A DNA stretch of 64,000 nt from DAOTEJ01 sp035454085 (lineage in GTDB: Bacteria > Pseudomonadota > Gammaproteobacteria > Burkholderiales > Burkholderiaceae_F), in assembly GCA_035454085.1 (NCBI GenBank), contig DAOTEJ010000001.1, positions 62,001-126,000 of the forward strand, written 5' to 3'. Below are positions 43,007 through 51,795 of the stretch, in pieces. The notes under the pieces are model-generated. The model did no database searches, was not told the DNA's origin, and saw only the letters and a program-made list of their open reading frames with translations. Every line of letters starts with the position of its first letter. Within the stretch, counting starts at the first letter, position 1. The translations under genes were made by a program, and so were the position numbers.

Positions 43007-45015
43007 ACCTGTTCTTCGAGGAGGACGGCGCCTTCAAGGCGGGCACGGTGCTCTCGGCCACCGACGCCGCGTTCCAGGTCGAGCTGCCCAGCGGCAAGCG
43101 CACCAAGGTCAAGAGCGCCCAGGTGCTGCTGCGCTTCGAGGCGCCGTCGCCCGTGGCGCTGCTGGCCGAAGCCCAGGCGCAGGCCGAGACCCTGGATCTG
43201 GACTTTCTGTGGGAGGTCGCGCCGCAGGAGGAATTCGGTTTCCTGGAACTTGCCCGCGAGTACTACGGTGCCGAGCCCAGCCCGGCGCAGGCGGCGGCCA
43301 CGCTGCTGCGCCTGCACGGGGCTCCCGTGTACTTCCACCGCAAGGGCCGCGGACGCTTCCGGCCCGCGCCCGCCGACATCCTCAAGGCCGCGCTCGTCGC
43401 GGTCGAGCGCAAGCGCCAGCAGGAGGCGCTGCGCCAGGAGTACGTGGCGGCGCTCAAGGGCGGCGTGCTGCCCGAGGTGTTCCGCTCGCGCGCGGTCGAA
43501 CTGCTGGTGCGGCCCGACAAGAACGGCATCGAGTGGAAGGCACTCGAGCAGGCCGCGGCCGAGTGCCAGATGACTCCGCTGCGCCTGCTGCTGGCGCGCG
43601 GCGCGCTGGCCTCGCCCTACCGCTGGCATCTGGCGAACTTCGATGCGCAGTACTTCCCGCGCGGCACCGGCTTTGCGGCCGATCTGCCGGCGCCCGCGGC
43701 CGCGCCCGATCTGCCGCTCGCCGCCGTGCCGGCGTTCTCGATCGACGACTCGGCCACCACCGAGATCGACGACGCCTTCTCGGTCGAGCGCCTGCCCGAG
43801 GGCCGGGTGCGCGTGGGCATCCACATCGCCGCGCCGGCGCTGGGCATAGCCCGGGGCCACGCGCTCGACGCGGTGGCGCGCGCGCGCATGTCCACCGTCT
43901 ACGCCCCGGGCATCAAGATCACCATGCTGCCCGACGAGTGGGTCGCGGCCTACTCGCTGGGCGAGGGGCGCGAGGTGCCGGTGCTCTCGCTCTACGCCGT
44001 GGTCAACGAGGCCGACCACGCCCTGCTTGCCACCGAGACCCGGGTGGAGCGCGTGCGCATCGCCGCCAACCTGCGCCACGACCGGCTCGACGCGGTGATC
44101 ACCGACGAGGCGATCGAGCGCGGCGCGTTCGACGCGCCCTTCGCCAGCGAGCTCGCCTGGCTGTGGCGCTGGGCGCGCAGCCTGATGCGCGCGCGCGAGC
44201 AGGTGCGCGGCCGCCCCGAGCCGGTCGGACGGCTCGACTGGAGCTACGAGCTCGAGGGCGAGGCAGAGGACGCCCGCGTGTCGCTCAAGGCGCGGCGGCG
44301 CGGCTCCCCGCTCGACCTGGTGGTGTCCGAGCTCATGATCCTGGCCAACTCGACCTGGGGCGAGTGGCTCGCGCGGCACCAGCGCATCGGCATCTACCGC
44401 TCGCAGCGCATGGGTCGGGTGCGCATGAGCACCACCCCCGCGCCGCACGAGGGCATCGGCGTGGCGCACTACGCCTGGAGCACCTCGCCGCTGCGGCGCT
44501 ACGTGGACCTCGTCAACCAGCGCCAGCTCGTGGCCCTGGCGCTGGGCCAGGCTGCGCCCTACCCGGCGGGCGACGCCGATGTGTTCGCCATCGTCTCGGC
44601 CTTCGACGCGGCCTACACCGCCTACGCGGAGTTCCAGGCGCGCATGGAGCGCTACTGGGGGCTGCGCTGGATCGAGCAGGAAGCGGTCAAGCGGATCGGC
44701 GCGACGGTCATCAAGGAAGAGGTCCTGCGCCTCGAGGGGCTGCCCTTCGTGCAGCGCCTGCCGGGGCTGCCGGTGCTCGCGCGCGGGCAGAAGGTCGAGC
44801 TCGACGTGCTGGGCACCGACCTCGTGGACCTGGTGCTCGAGGCGCGCCTGCGCCAGGTGCTGGAGCAGCAGGCTCCCGACGATGCGGTGGGCGACGAGGA
44901 CGAGGCGCTCGCCCTGGCCGATCTCGAGGACGCGGGGGCGGCTCCAGCGCCGGGCCCGGCGCCCGATCCGGCTGTTGCCGCCCCGGCGGCGTCCGACGAG
45001 TCAGGCGCGGCGTAG
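43003..45015 (+). CDS. RNB-domain ribonuclease (RNase II/R family)
   Basis: A 670-residue 3-to-5 exoribonuclease. N-terminal RNA-binding region (MNLFFEEDGAFKAGTVLSAT) leads to the RNB domain, where FSIDDSATTEIDDAFSVERL (about 246-265) carries the metal-binding aspartates. LVVSELMILANSTWGEWLAR and SPLRRYVDLVNQRQL follow. A C-terminal S1-like part (LPVLARGQKVELDVLGTDLV) is followed by an acidic, Ala/Pro-rich tail. Shorter and more divergent than RNase R. It begins the conserved Burkholderiales set rnb-tonB-aroE-mtgA. Confidence 0.9.
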   Translation: MNLFFEEDGAFKAGTVLSATDAAFQVELPSGKRTKVKSAQVLLRFEAPSPVALLAEAQAQAETLDLDFLWEVAPQEEFGFLELAREYYGAEPSPAQAAATLLRLHGAPVYFHRKGRGRFRPAPADILKAALVAVERKRQQEALRQEYVAALKGGVLPEVFRSRAVELLVRPDKNGIEWKALEQAAAECQMTPLRLLLARGALASPYRWHLANFDAQYFPRGTGFAADLPAPAAAPDLPLAAVPAFSIDDSATTEIDDAFSVERLPEGRVRVGIHIAAPALGIARGHALDAVARARMSTVYAPGIKITMLPDEWVAAYSLGEGREVPVLSLYAVVNEADHALLATETRVERVRIAANLRHDRLDAVITDEAIERGAFDAPFASELAWLWRWARSLMRAREQVRGRPEPVGRLDWSYELEGEAEDARVSLKARRRGSPLDLVVSELMILANSTWGEWLARHQRIGIYRSQRMGRVRMSTTPAPHEGIGVAHYAWSTSPLRRYVDLVNQRQLVALALGQAAPYPAGDADVFAIVSAFDAAYTAYAEFQARMERYWGLRWIEQEAVKRIGATVIKEEVLRLEGLPFVQRLPGLPVLARGQKVELDVLGTDLVDLVLEARLRQVLEQQAPDDAVGDEDEALALADLEDAGAAPAPGPAPDPAVAAPAASDESGAA

Positions 45016-45066
45016 CGTCTACGCGCGGCGGGCGAGCAGGTCGCGCTCGATACAATCCTCGGCCTC

Positions 45067-45951
45067 ATGTCCGCCTCGGCCGCCGTCTCGCGTCTCGACC
45101 CCTCGGACCGCCTCCTGCTGGCGGCGCTCGCCATTTCGGTGGGCGTGCACGCGGCCCTGCTGGCGGTGCGCTTCGTCGATCCCGAGCTGTTCACCGTGCG
45201 CTCGCTCGAGCCGCCGCTCGAGATCGTGCTGGTCAACGCCAAGAGCGACACCAAGCCGGGCAAGGCGCAGGCGCTCGCTCAGGCCAATCTGGACGGCGGC
45301 GGCATGCACGAGAAGGGCGTGCGCAGCTCGCCCCTGCCGGCCTCGGCGACGATGCGCGACGGCGACACGCTCGACGTCTCGCGCCGCCAGGTGGAGCAGC
45401 TCGAGGAGGAGCAGAAGCGCCTGCTCGCGGCGATGAAGGGCGGCATGAAGTCGCTCGCCGTGCCGCGCGATCCCACGCAGGACAGCGCCACCAAGGGTGC
45501 GGCCGCCGAGGAGGCGCGCGAGACCCTGGCGCGCATGCAGGCGGTGATCGACAAGCAGGTCTCGGACTACCAGGCGCGACCGCGCAAGCACCACTTCATG
45601 CCGAGCACCTCCGAGTACCGCTACGCCCGATACGTGGAGGATTGGCGGGCTCAGGTCGAGAAGATCGGCAACGAGCACTATCCCGAAGAGGCGCGCGGCA
45701 AGGTCTATGGCAGCCTGCGGGTGACGGTGGCGATCCGCAAGGACGGCAGCCTGGTCGACACCGTGCTCGAACAGTCCTCGGGCTCGGCCATGCTGGATGC
45801 GGCGGCGCGGCGCATCGTGAAACTGTCGGCCCCGTTTCCGCCGTTTCCGCCCGATATCGCCAAGGACACGGATATCCTAGAGATCACGCGCACCTGGATC
45901 TTCACCAACGACCAGCTGGCCACGCGCAGCGCCGCAGGACCGAAACCATGA
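45067..45951 (+). CDS. TonB-like energy transducer
   Basis: A 294-residue protein with an N-terminal anchor helix (LLLAALAISVGVHAALLAVR), a charged coiled-coil-like middle rich in Gln/Glu/Arg (QVEQLEEEQKRLLAAMK, about 113-129) and a C-terminal TonB_C domain. YPEEARGKVYGSLRVTVAIR (about 207-226) is the domain's typical strand-turn start. It lacks the proline spacer of TonB at 16145 and has no exbB/exbD nearby. It may serve TolA-like or a particular receptor; unknown. It overlaps aroE by 4 nt (ATGA). Confidence 0.85.
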   Translation: MSASAAVSRLDPSDRLLLAALAISVGVHAALLAVRFVDPELFTVRSLEPPLEIVLVNAKSDTKPGKAQALAQANLDGGGMHEKGVRSSPLPASATMRDGDTLDVSRRQVEQLEEEQKRLLAAMKGGMKSLAVPRDPTQDSATKGAAAEEARETLARMQAVIDKQVSDYQARPRKHHFMPSTSEYRYARYVEDWRAQVEKIGNEHYPEEARGKVYGSLRVTVAIRKDGSLVDTVLEQSSGSAMLDAAARRIVKLSAPFPPFPPDIAKDTDILEITRTWIFTNDQLATRSAAGPKP

Positions 45952-46784
45952 CGTCGCCGGACAAGTACGCCGTAGTCGGCAACCCGATCGCGCACAGCCG
46001 CTCGCCGGAGATCCACGCGCTGTTCGCGCGCGCCTGCGGGCAGTCGATCAGCTACGAGCGCGTGCTGGCCCCGCTCGACGGCTTTGCCGATACCGCGCTC
46101 GCCCTGCGCGACGCCGGCTACCGCGGCCTGAACGTGACCCTGCCCTTCAAGCTCGACGCCGCCAAGCTCGCCAGCGAGCTGAGCGCGCGCGCGCGCCTGG
46201 CCGGTGCCGTCAACACCCTGCGCTTCGACGGCGAGAGCATCCTCGGCGACAACACCGACGGGGTGGGCTTCGTGCGCGACATCCGCGGCCGTCTGGGCTT
46301 CGAGCTCAAGGACGCCGCCATCCTGGTGCTGGGCGCCGGAGGCGGGGTGCGCGGCCTGATCCCTTCGCTGCTCGAGGAGGGGCCGCGCTGGCTCGCGGTG
46401 GCCAACCGCACCCACGCGCGCGCCGAGGAGCTGGCCGAGGAGTTCGGCGTCGAGGCGATCCACTTCGACGAGATTCCCGCCGAACACTTCGACCTCGTGG
46501 TCAACGGCACCACCACCGGTCTGCACCACGAGGCCCCCGCCATCGACCCCGAAACCTTCGAGGACTGCGCTCTGGCCTACGACCTGGTCTACGCGGCCGA
46601 GCCCACGCCCTTCATGGCCCTGGCCGAGCGCGGCGGCGCGCGCTGCGTGTCCGACGGACTGGGCATGCTCATCGAGCAGGCCGCCGAGTCCTTCCACGTG
46701 TGGCGCGGCGTGCGTCCCGATACCGCTCCGGTCTACGAGGCCCTGCGCCGCCTGATCGCCCAAGAGGTCGCTGCGGCCGGCTAG
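45948..46784 (+). CDS. aroE: Shikimate dehydrogenase
   Basis: A 278-residue NADP-dependent enzyme that reduces 3-dehydroshikimate to shikimate. Substrate motif VGNPIAHSRSPEIHALF near the N terminus, catalytic Lys in GLNVTLPFKLDAAKLA (about 61-76), Asp in GDNTDGVGFVRDI (about 100-112), and nucleotide loop LVLGAGGGVRGLIPSLL. Intact and full length. It joins aroQ at 37243 as shikimate-pathway enzymes in this window. Confidence 0.95.
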   Translation: MTSPDKYAVVGNPIAHSRSPEIHALFARACGQSISYERVLAPLDGFADTALALRDAGYRGLNVTLPFKLDAAKLASELSARARLAGAVNTLRFDGESILGDNTDGVGFVRDIRGRLGFELKDAAILVLGAGGGVRGLIPSLLEEGPRWLAVANRTHARAEELAEEFGVEAIHFDEIPAEHFDLVVNGTTTGLHHEAPAIDPETFEDCALAYDLVYAAEPTPFMALAERGGARCVSDGLGMLIEQAAESFHVWRGVRPDTAPVYEALRRLIAQEVAAAG

Positions 46785-46791
46785 GCAGGGC

Positions 46792-47487
46792 ATGAAGACG
46801 CTTGCCCGCGCGCTCAAGTGGACCGCGCTTGCCCTAGTCCTGGGCCTGGTCGGCCTGCAGCTCTGGTATCTGGGATGGGTGCTGGCCTATCGCTGGGTCG
46901 ACCCCGGCGACACGGCGTTCATGCGCCGCGAGCTCGCCACGCTGCGCGAGTCCAACCCCAAGGCGCAGCTCAAGCACCAATGGGTCCCCTACGAGCGCAT
47001 CAGCAGTCACCTCAAGCGGGCGGTGATCGCCGCCGAGGACGCGCGCTTCAACGACCACGAGGGCGTGGACTGGGACGCGCTGGGCAAGGCCTACGAGACC
47101 AATCTCAAGCGCGGCAAGCCCGCCAAAGGCGGCTCGACCATCACTCAGCAGCTGGCCAAGAACCTCTTCCTGTCGCCCGACAAGAGCTACCTGCGCAAGG
47201 TCCAGGAATTGGTGATCACCTACATGATCGAGGCGCTGTGGGACAAGCGCCGCATCCTCGAGGTCTATCTGAACTCGGTCGAGTGGGGCCATGGCGTGTT
47301 CGGCGCCGAGGCCGCGGCGCGGTACTACTACGGCGTGCCCGCGTCGGCGCTGACCCGCGAGCAGGCGGCGCGCCTGGCCGCCATGCTGCCGCGCCCCAAG
47401 TTCTACGACCGCAACCGGGGCTCGGCCTTCCTCGCCCAGCGCACGCAGGCAGTGTTGCGCTACATCGACCACCCCGAGATTCCGTGA
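46792..47487 (+). CDS. mtgA: Monofunctional peptidoglycan glycosyltransferase
   Basis: A 231-residue glycosyltransferase of family GT51, which polymerises lipid II, anchored by an N-terminal helix (about 5-27). Motifs: AVIAAEDARFNDHEGVDWDA with the catalytic Glu (about 76-95), KGGSTITQQLAKNLFLSPDK (about 112-131), and RRILEVYLNSVEWGHGVFGAEAAA (about 150-173). No transpeptidase domain. Eight nt after aroE, which is the usual aroE-mtgA arrangement. Confidence 0.95.
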   Translation: MKTLARALKWTALALVLGLVGLQLWYLGWVLAYRWVDPGDTAFMRRELATLRESNPKAQLKHQWVPYERISSHLKRAVIAAEDARFNDHEGVDWDALGKAYETNLKRGKPAKGGSTITQQLAKNLFLSPDKSYLRKVQELVITYMIEALWDKRRILEVYLNSVEWGHGVFGAEAAARYYYGVPASALTREQAARLAAMLPRPKFYDRNRGSAFLAQRTQAVLRYIDHPEIP

Positions 47488-47560
47488 GCGCCTGAGGCGC
47501 CGGTGCGACAGGCGCGCGGCGGCGCGGACTTACAATCGCCGCGGCATTCCCGGGGGCGCG

Positions 47561-49081
47561 ATGGGCGAGCTCGAATCCCGCAGGTCCGAAGTGGCGGACG
47601 CCGCGCCCCTGCAGGCGCCGGCGGGGGTCACGCGCGACCCCGAGGCCGCGAGCCGCGCCCTGCAGCGCGTGCAGCAGCTGCTCGACCGCCACCGACGCGT
47701 CGAGGCCCTGGTCCACCGCGAGGAGCCCCACGGCCAGGCCGGCGGACGCAAGGAGCTGGTCGAGACCCTGGTGCACCGTCAGCACCTGGCCGAGTTGCAC
47801 GGCCTGCTCGACGCGCTTCACCCGGCCGACGTGGCCTACATCCTCGAGTCCCTGCCGCTGGCCGAGCGGCTGACGGTGTGGGACTGCGTCAAGGCCGACC
47901 GCGACGGCGAGATCCTGGTCGAGGTGGGCGACAGCGTGCGCGAGACGCTGATCGACGCGATGGACCGCGAGGAGCTGGTCGACGCGGTCGAGACGCTCGA
48001 TGCCGACGAGATCGCCGACCTGGTCGACGACCTGCCTCCCGACGTGGTGGCCCAGGTCCAGGAGGGCCTGAGCCACGAGGAGCGCGCCCAGCTGCGCGCC
48101 GCCATGAGCTACCCCGAGGACTCGGTGGGGGCGCGCATGGACTTCGACATGGTGACGATCCGCGAGGAGGTCAGCCTCGAGATCGTGCTGCGCTACCTGC
48201 GCCGCTTCGACACCCTGCCCGATCACACCGACCAGGTCTTCGTGGTCGACCGCGATGAAGTGCTCAAGGGCGCGCTGCCGATCGACCGCATCCTGGTCAA
48301 CGAGCCCGACACCCTGGTGCGCGAGGTGATGCGCACCGACATCCTCACGCTCTCGGCGCTCGACGACTCGAGCGAGGCCGCCCAGGCCTTCGAGCGCTAC
48401 GACCTGGTGAGCGCGGCCGTGGTCGACGAGCGCGGTCACCTGATCGGCCGGCTCACCGTGAACGAGGTCGTGGACGTGATCCGCGAGGAAAGCGACCAGG
48501 AGGCGCTGGCCAAGGTCGGCCTGTCCGAGGACCAGGACCTGTTCAGCTCGCTGTGGGACTCTGCCAAGGGCCGCTGGCTGTGGCTGGGCGTGAACCTGTG
48601 CACCGCCTTCTTCGCCTCGCGCGTGATCAATGCCTTCGAGGGCACGATCGAGAAGGTGGTGGCGCTGGCCGCGCTCATGCCCATCGTCGCGGGCATTGCC
48701 GGCAATTCGGGCAACCAGACGCTCACCCTGCTGGTGCGCTCGATGGCCATGGGCCAGGTCACCGACGCCAACCAGCGCCGCCTGGTGATGAAGGAGATCA
48801 CGGTGGCGCTGTTCAACGGCGCGGTCTGGGGCGGGGTGGCGGGCGTGCTCGCCTGGTTCCTCTACCGCGATTCGGCCAACGGACTGCTGCTGGGGTCCGT
48901 CATGTTCCTGGCCATGCTGCTGAACATGCTGGTGGGGGCGGCGGTGGCGCTGGCCGTGCCCATCATCCTGCGCCGGCTCGACCGCGATCCGGCGATGGGC
49001 GGCTCCGTGCTGCTCACCTTCATCACCGACTCCGGCGGTTTCTTCATCTTCCTGGGGCTGGCCACCCTGTTCTTCCTCTGA
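47561..49081 (+). CDS. mgtE: Magnesium transporter MgtE
   Basis: A 506-residue MgtE-family Mg2+ channel. The cytoplasmic N domain (about 85-190, with LHPADVAYILESLPLAERLT) and two CBS domains (about 195-320) sense Mg2+. The membrane part has about five helices and contains GIAGNSGNQTLTLLVRSMAMG (about 381-401), the conserved pore region. No Mg2+ riboswitch was recognised in the 73-nt spacer upstream. About 50 residues of polar N-terminal extension precede the N domain. Confidence 0.92.
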   Translation: MGELESRRSEVADAAPLQAPAGVTRDPEAASRALQRVQQLLDRHRRVEALVHREEPHGQAGGRKELVETLVHRQHLAELHGLLDALHPADVAYILESLPLAERLTVWDCVKADRDGEILVEVGDSVRETLIDAMDREELVDAVETLDADEIADLVDDLPPDVVAQVQEGLSHEERAQLRAAMSYPEDSVGARMDFDMVTIREEVSLEIVLRYLRRFDTLPDHTDQVFVVDRDEVLKGALPIDRILVNEPDTLVREVMRTDILTLSALDDSSEAAQAFERYDLVSAAVVDERGHLIGRLTVNEVVDVIREESDQEALAKVGLSEDQDLFSSLWDSAKGRWLWLGVNLCTAFFASRVINAFEGTIEKVVALAALMPIVAGIAGNSGNQTLTLLVRSMAMGQVTDANQRRLVMKEITVALFNGAVWGGVAGVLAWFLYRDSANGLLLGSVMFLAMLLNMLVGAAVALAVPIILRRLDRDPAMGGSVLLTFITDSGGFFIFLGLATLFFL

Positions 49082-49106
49082 CGGCGCGCCACGCGTCGCC
49101 CTGCCC

Positions 49107-49733
49107 ATGCCCTTCGACACCTGGCTTGCGCTCATGGCCACGGCCTTTGCCATCAGCCTCTCGCCCGGCGCCGCGGTGCTGAGCTCGCTCGGCGCCGGCC
49201 TGGCGCACGGCGCGCGCGGCCTGTGGGTGGTGCCGGGCCTGGTGCTGGGCGTGATGACCCAGATCGTCGTCGTGCTGGTCGGCCTGGGGGCCTTGGTGAT
49301 GACCTCGGCAACCGCCTTCGCGCTGGTGAAGTGGGCGGGGGTGGTCTACCTGGTGTGGCTGGGCGTGCAGCAGTGGCGCACGCCGGGCCGCCCGCTGGCA
49401 CCCATCGGCGCTCAGGAAGCGCAGCCGGGCCGACTCGCGTTGTTGCGCCGGGGCTGGCTGGTGAACTCGCTCAATCCCAAGGGCACCGTGTTCCTGCTGG
49501 CGGTGGTGGCGCAATTCATCGATCCGGCGCGGCCCGCCGCTGCGCAGATGGGGGTGATCGCCGCCACCCTGGCACTGAGCGAGAGCGTGGTGATGGCGGG
49601 CTACGCGCTGGCCGCGGCGCGGCTGGCGCCCTGGCTTGCCTCACCCGCGCGCATGGGCTGGGCCAACCGGGTGTTCGGCGCGCTCTTCGTCACCGCCGGC
49701 GTGCTGCTGGCCGGCTTCAAGCGCGGCGCCTGA
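49107..49733 (+). CDS. LysE/RhtB-family amino acid exporter
   Basis: A 208-residue inner-membrane exporter with about six helices. MATAFAISLSPGAAVLSSLG near residue 10 is the signature of LysE/RhtB translocators, as is VNSLNPKGTVFLLAVVAQFI (about 124-143). It may export amino acids or homoserine-type metabolites; the substrate is unknown. Its stop TGA abuts the stop of the leftward KTSC gene with no spacer (TGATCA). Confidence 0.88.
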   Translation: MPFDTWLALMATAFAISLSPGAAVLSSLGAGLAHGARGLWVVPGLVLGVMTQIVVVLVGLGALVMTSATAFALVKWAGVVYLVWLGVQQWRTPGRPLAPIGAQEAQPGRLALLRRGWLVNSLNPKGTVFLLAVVAQFIDPARPAAAQMGVIAATLALSESVVMAGYALAAARLAPWLASPARMGWANRVFGALFVTAGVLLAGFKRGA

Positions 49734-49952
49734 TCACTTCACCCGGCGCTGGGTGAACTCCTCCTGGATGTTGTCGCGGTACTCGCTGGCCGGCGCGCTC
49801 GAGGCCAGGAAGCGGCGCGCGATCTCTTCGCCCACCGCCGTGTGCTGGATCACCGAGCCGTTGTCGAACTCGATCTCGAGGATGCGGCTGCCGCGGTCGT
49901 AGCCGGCGGACTTGATGCCGCCGCGGCGAATGGGCTTGCGTTCGATGGCCAT
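49734..49952 (-). CDS. KTSC-domain small protein
   Basis: A 72-residue protein. IKSAGYDRGSRILEIEFDNG and YRDNIQEEFTQRRVK match the KTSC domain, a short domain often fused to or near RNA-related or peptide-modifying enzymes, with no established function. GGAGG stands before ATG 49952. It ends the large leftward operon. The lengthy in-frame ORF upstream is an antisense shadow of the deacylase gene. Confidence 0.78.
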   Translation of the reverse strand: MAIERKPIRRGGIKSAGYDRGSRILEIEFDNGSVIQHTAVGEEIARRFLASSAPASEYRDNIQEEFTQRRVK

Positions 49953-49972
49953 GCCTGCCTCCGTCGCTGCAC

Positions 49973-50926
49973 TCAGTCTTCGTAGCGGCCCAGCCGCACC
50001 ATGGTCGTGCCGGGGCGCAGGTGCGCCGTCGAGGGCATGACCAGCACCGTCTCGTCGTAGGGCGCGAGCCAGACGTGCTCGCCGTCGCGCGCAATCGGCG
50101 TGCCGGCGCGCGGCACCACGCCCAGTCCGCTCACGGGCACCAGGAAGCGGAAGTCCGGGCTCCTGGCCACCACCGCCTCGGTGACGCGCACCAGACGCTG
50201 TCGGGGCGGCGGATCGAGGCGCAAGCGCGGTGCGGTCCAGACCTCGTCGGCGATGCCGGTGACGGCCAGGAAGCGCACCAGGGTGTCGATCGCGACGTCG
50301 GCCGCGGCGCGTTCCCAGTGCTGGCCGCACTCGATGAGCAGCGCGTTCTTGTGCGAGGCCGGATCGCCAAAGCCGCCGCGGTCGCGCATGCGCAGACCGG
50401 CGGGGTGGCCGGTGTCGATCAGCAGGTCGGCCGGCACGCCGAGCTCGCGGGCGAAGTCGGCGCCCTTGTCGAGCAGGCCGCAGACCATGATCGGCCGGCA
50501 GGGGTCGTGCATCGAGTGGATGTCGAGCAGGTAGTCGGCGGCGTCCACGAAAGGACGCAGCGCACGCGCGCGCCGCAGCTCCGCGCTGTGGCCCGGTCCG
50601 TCGAGCGCGGCGTCGGACCACACGCGGTTGTAGTCCTCGTCCACGAACCGCGAGTCGTTGGGGCGGGCGGGGTCGAAGCGCGCGTAAGCCTCGACGTTGG
50701 CGAAGGCGAGCAAGAGCCGGCCACGCGCCGGTGCCAGGTCTTGCTTGAGCAGCCAGTCGAGCGCGATCGCGCCGCAGATCTCGTTGCCATGCGTGAGCGC
50801 CTGCACCATCACGGTGGGGCCGGGCCGGCCCGAGTCGAAGCGGTGCACGAAGTCGACGCCGGTGTTGCCGGCGCGCCAGGGTGCCAGATCGGGCGGGGTG
50901 AGTTCGATGGCGTAGGTCTCAGCCAC
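49973..50926 (-). CDS. Succinylglutamate desuccinylase/aspartoacylase-family zinc deacylase
   Basis: A 317-residue protein of the AstE/AspA group within the M14 fold. Zinc motif ALTHGNEICGAI (about 43-54, H..E) and second ligand LLDIHSMHDPCRP (about 133-145) are visible. The catalytic Glu is likely in ALLIECGQHWER (about 194-205). These enzymes remove acyl groups from N-acyl amino acids; the exact substrate is unknown. GTG start at 50926, overlapping the amidohydrolase gene by 8 nt, so both are translated from one mRNA. Confidence 0.85.
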   Translation of the reverse strand: MAETYAIELTPPDLAPWRAGNTGVDFVHRFDSGRPGPTVMVQALTHGNEICGAIALDWLLKQDLAPARGRLLLAFANVEAYARFDPARPNDSRFVDEDYNRVWSDAALDGPGHSAELRRARALRPFVDAADYLLDIHSMHDPCRPIMVCGLLDKGADFARELGVPADLLIDTGHPAGLRMRDRGGFGDPASHKNALLIECGQHWERAAADVAIDTLVRFLAVTGIADEVWTAPRLRLDPPPRQRLVRVTEAVVARSPDFRFLVPVSGLGVVPRAGTPIARDGEHVWLAPYDETVLVMPSTAHLRPGTTMVRLGRYED

Positions 50927-51764
50927 GGGCGGCCTCCGAGCGGGCGTAATCGAGCACCGCCTCGACGAGCCGGTGCAGATGGGATTGAAGGCGGTCGAAG
51001 CCCGCCGACTTGGCGAGGCTTGCCTCGTCCATGTACAGGCGCTTGTTGATCTCGACCTGCAGGCTGTGGCGCCCGGCTTGCGGGGCCGAGTAGGCGCGCA
51101 CGAGTTCCACGCCCTTGTAGGGATCGTTCACCGCCACCGCGTAGCCCAGGTCGGCGAGCGTGGCGCGGACGAACTCGGTGAAGCGCGGGTCGCAGCTCGT
51201 GCCGTCACGGTCGCCGAGCACGAAGTCGGCCCGCGCGCTGCCGGCGCCGCCTTCACCCATCGCGCCGGCCACCGCGCGCATCGAGTGGCAATTGAGGTGA
51301 TACACCGCGCCATGGCGCGCGTGCGCGGCGTCGAGCAGTCCCACCAGGGCGCGGTGGTAGGGCGCGTGACAGCGTTCGATGCGCGCGCGTACCTCGTCGA
51401 CGCGCAGGCGGCGCGCATAGATCGGGCGGCCGTCCTCGAGCGTGCGCCACACCAGCGCCTTGCCGATGCGCGCCTTGCCGCTGGGCACGTATTCGTGCGG
51501 CCAGGGTGCGTCGAGCAGGTCGAGGTCCACGTCGCCGGCGTGGCGGTTGGGGTCGAGGTAGGTGCGTGGAAACTGCGCCGCGAGCAGCGGCACGCCCAGC
51601 GCCGTGGCCGGCGCATAGAGCTGGTCGATGTAGCAGTCCTCGCCCTCGCGCAACTCGAACTCGCTTACCTGAGCGTCGAAGTCGGCGGGAAAGTCGTGGC
51701 CGGAGTGGGGCGAGTCGAGCACCACGGGGCTGGCGGTGGAACCGGTGAGGGTGAGGGCAGGCAT
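50919..51764 (-). CDS. N-formylglutamate amidohydrolase
   Basis: A 281-residue hydrolase of the HutG/FGase family, which releases formate and glutamate from N-formylglutamate. VVLDSPHSGHDFPADFDAQV near the N terminus and TYLDPNRHAGDVDLDLL (about 68-84) are the family motifs; YHLNCHSMRAVAG and SLQVEINKRLYMDE complete it. No other hut genes are adjacent, so it need not belong to histidine degradation. It is 31 nt after the oppF-like gene. Confidence 0.88.
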   Translation of the reverse strand: MPALTLTGSTASPVVLDSPHSGHDFPADFDAQVSEFELREGEDCYIDQLYAPATALGVPLLAAQFPRTYLDPNRHAGDVDLDLLDAPWPHEYVPSGKARIGKALVWRTLEDGRPIYARRLRVDEVRARIERCHAPYHRALVGLLDAAHARHGAVYHLNCHSMRAVAGAMGEGGAGSARADFVLGDRDGTSCDPRFTEFVRATLADLGYAVAVNDPYKGVELVRAYSAPQAGRHSLQVEINKRLYMDEASLAKSAGFDRLQSHLHRLVEAVLDYARSEAARG

Positions 51765-51795
51765 GGTGGCGGAGTGCTGGGCGCGAGCAGGGGGC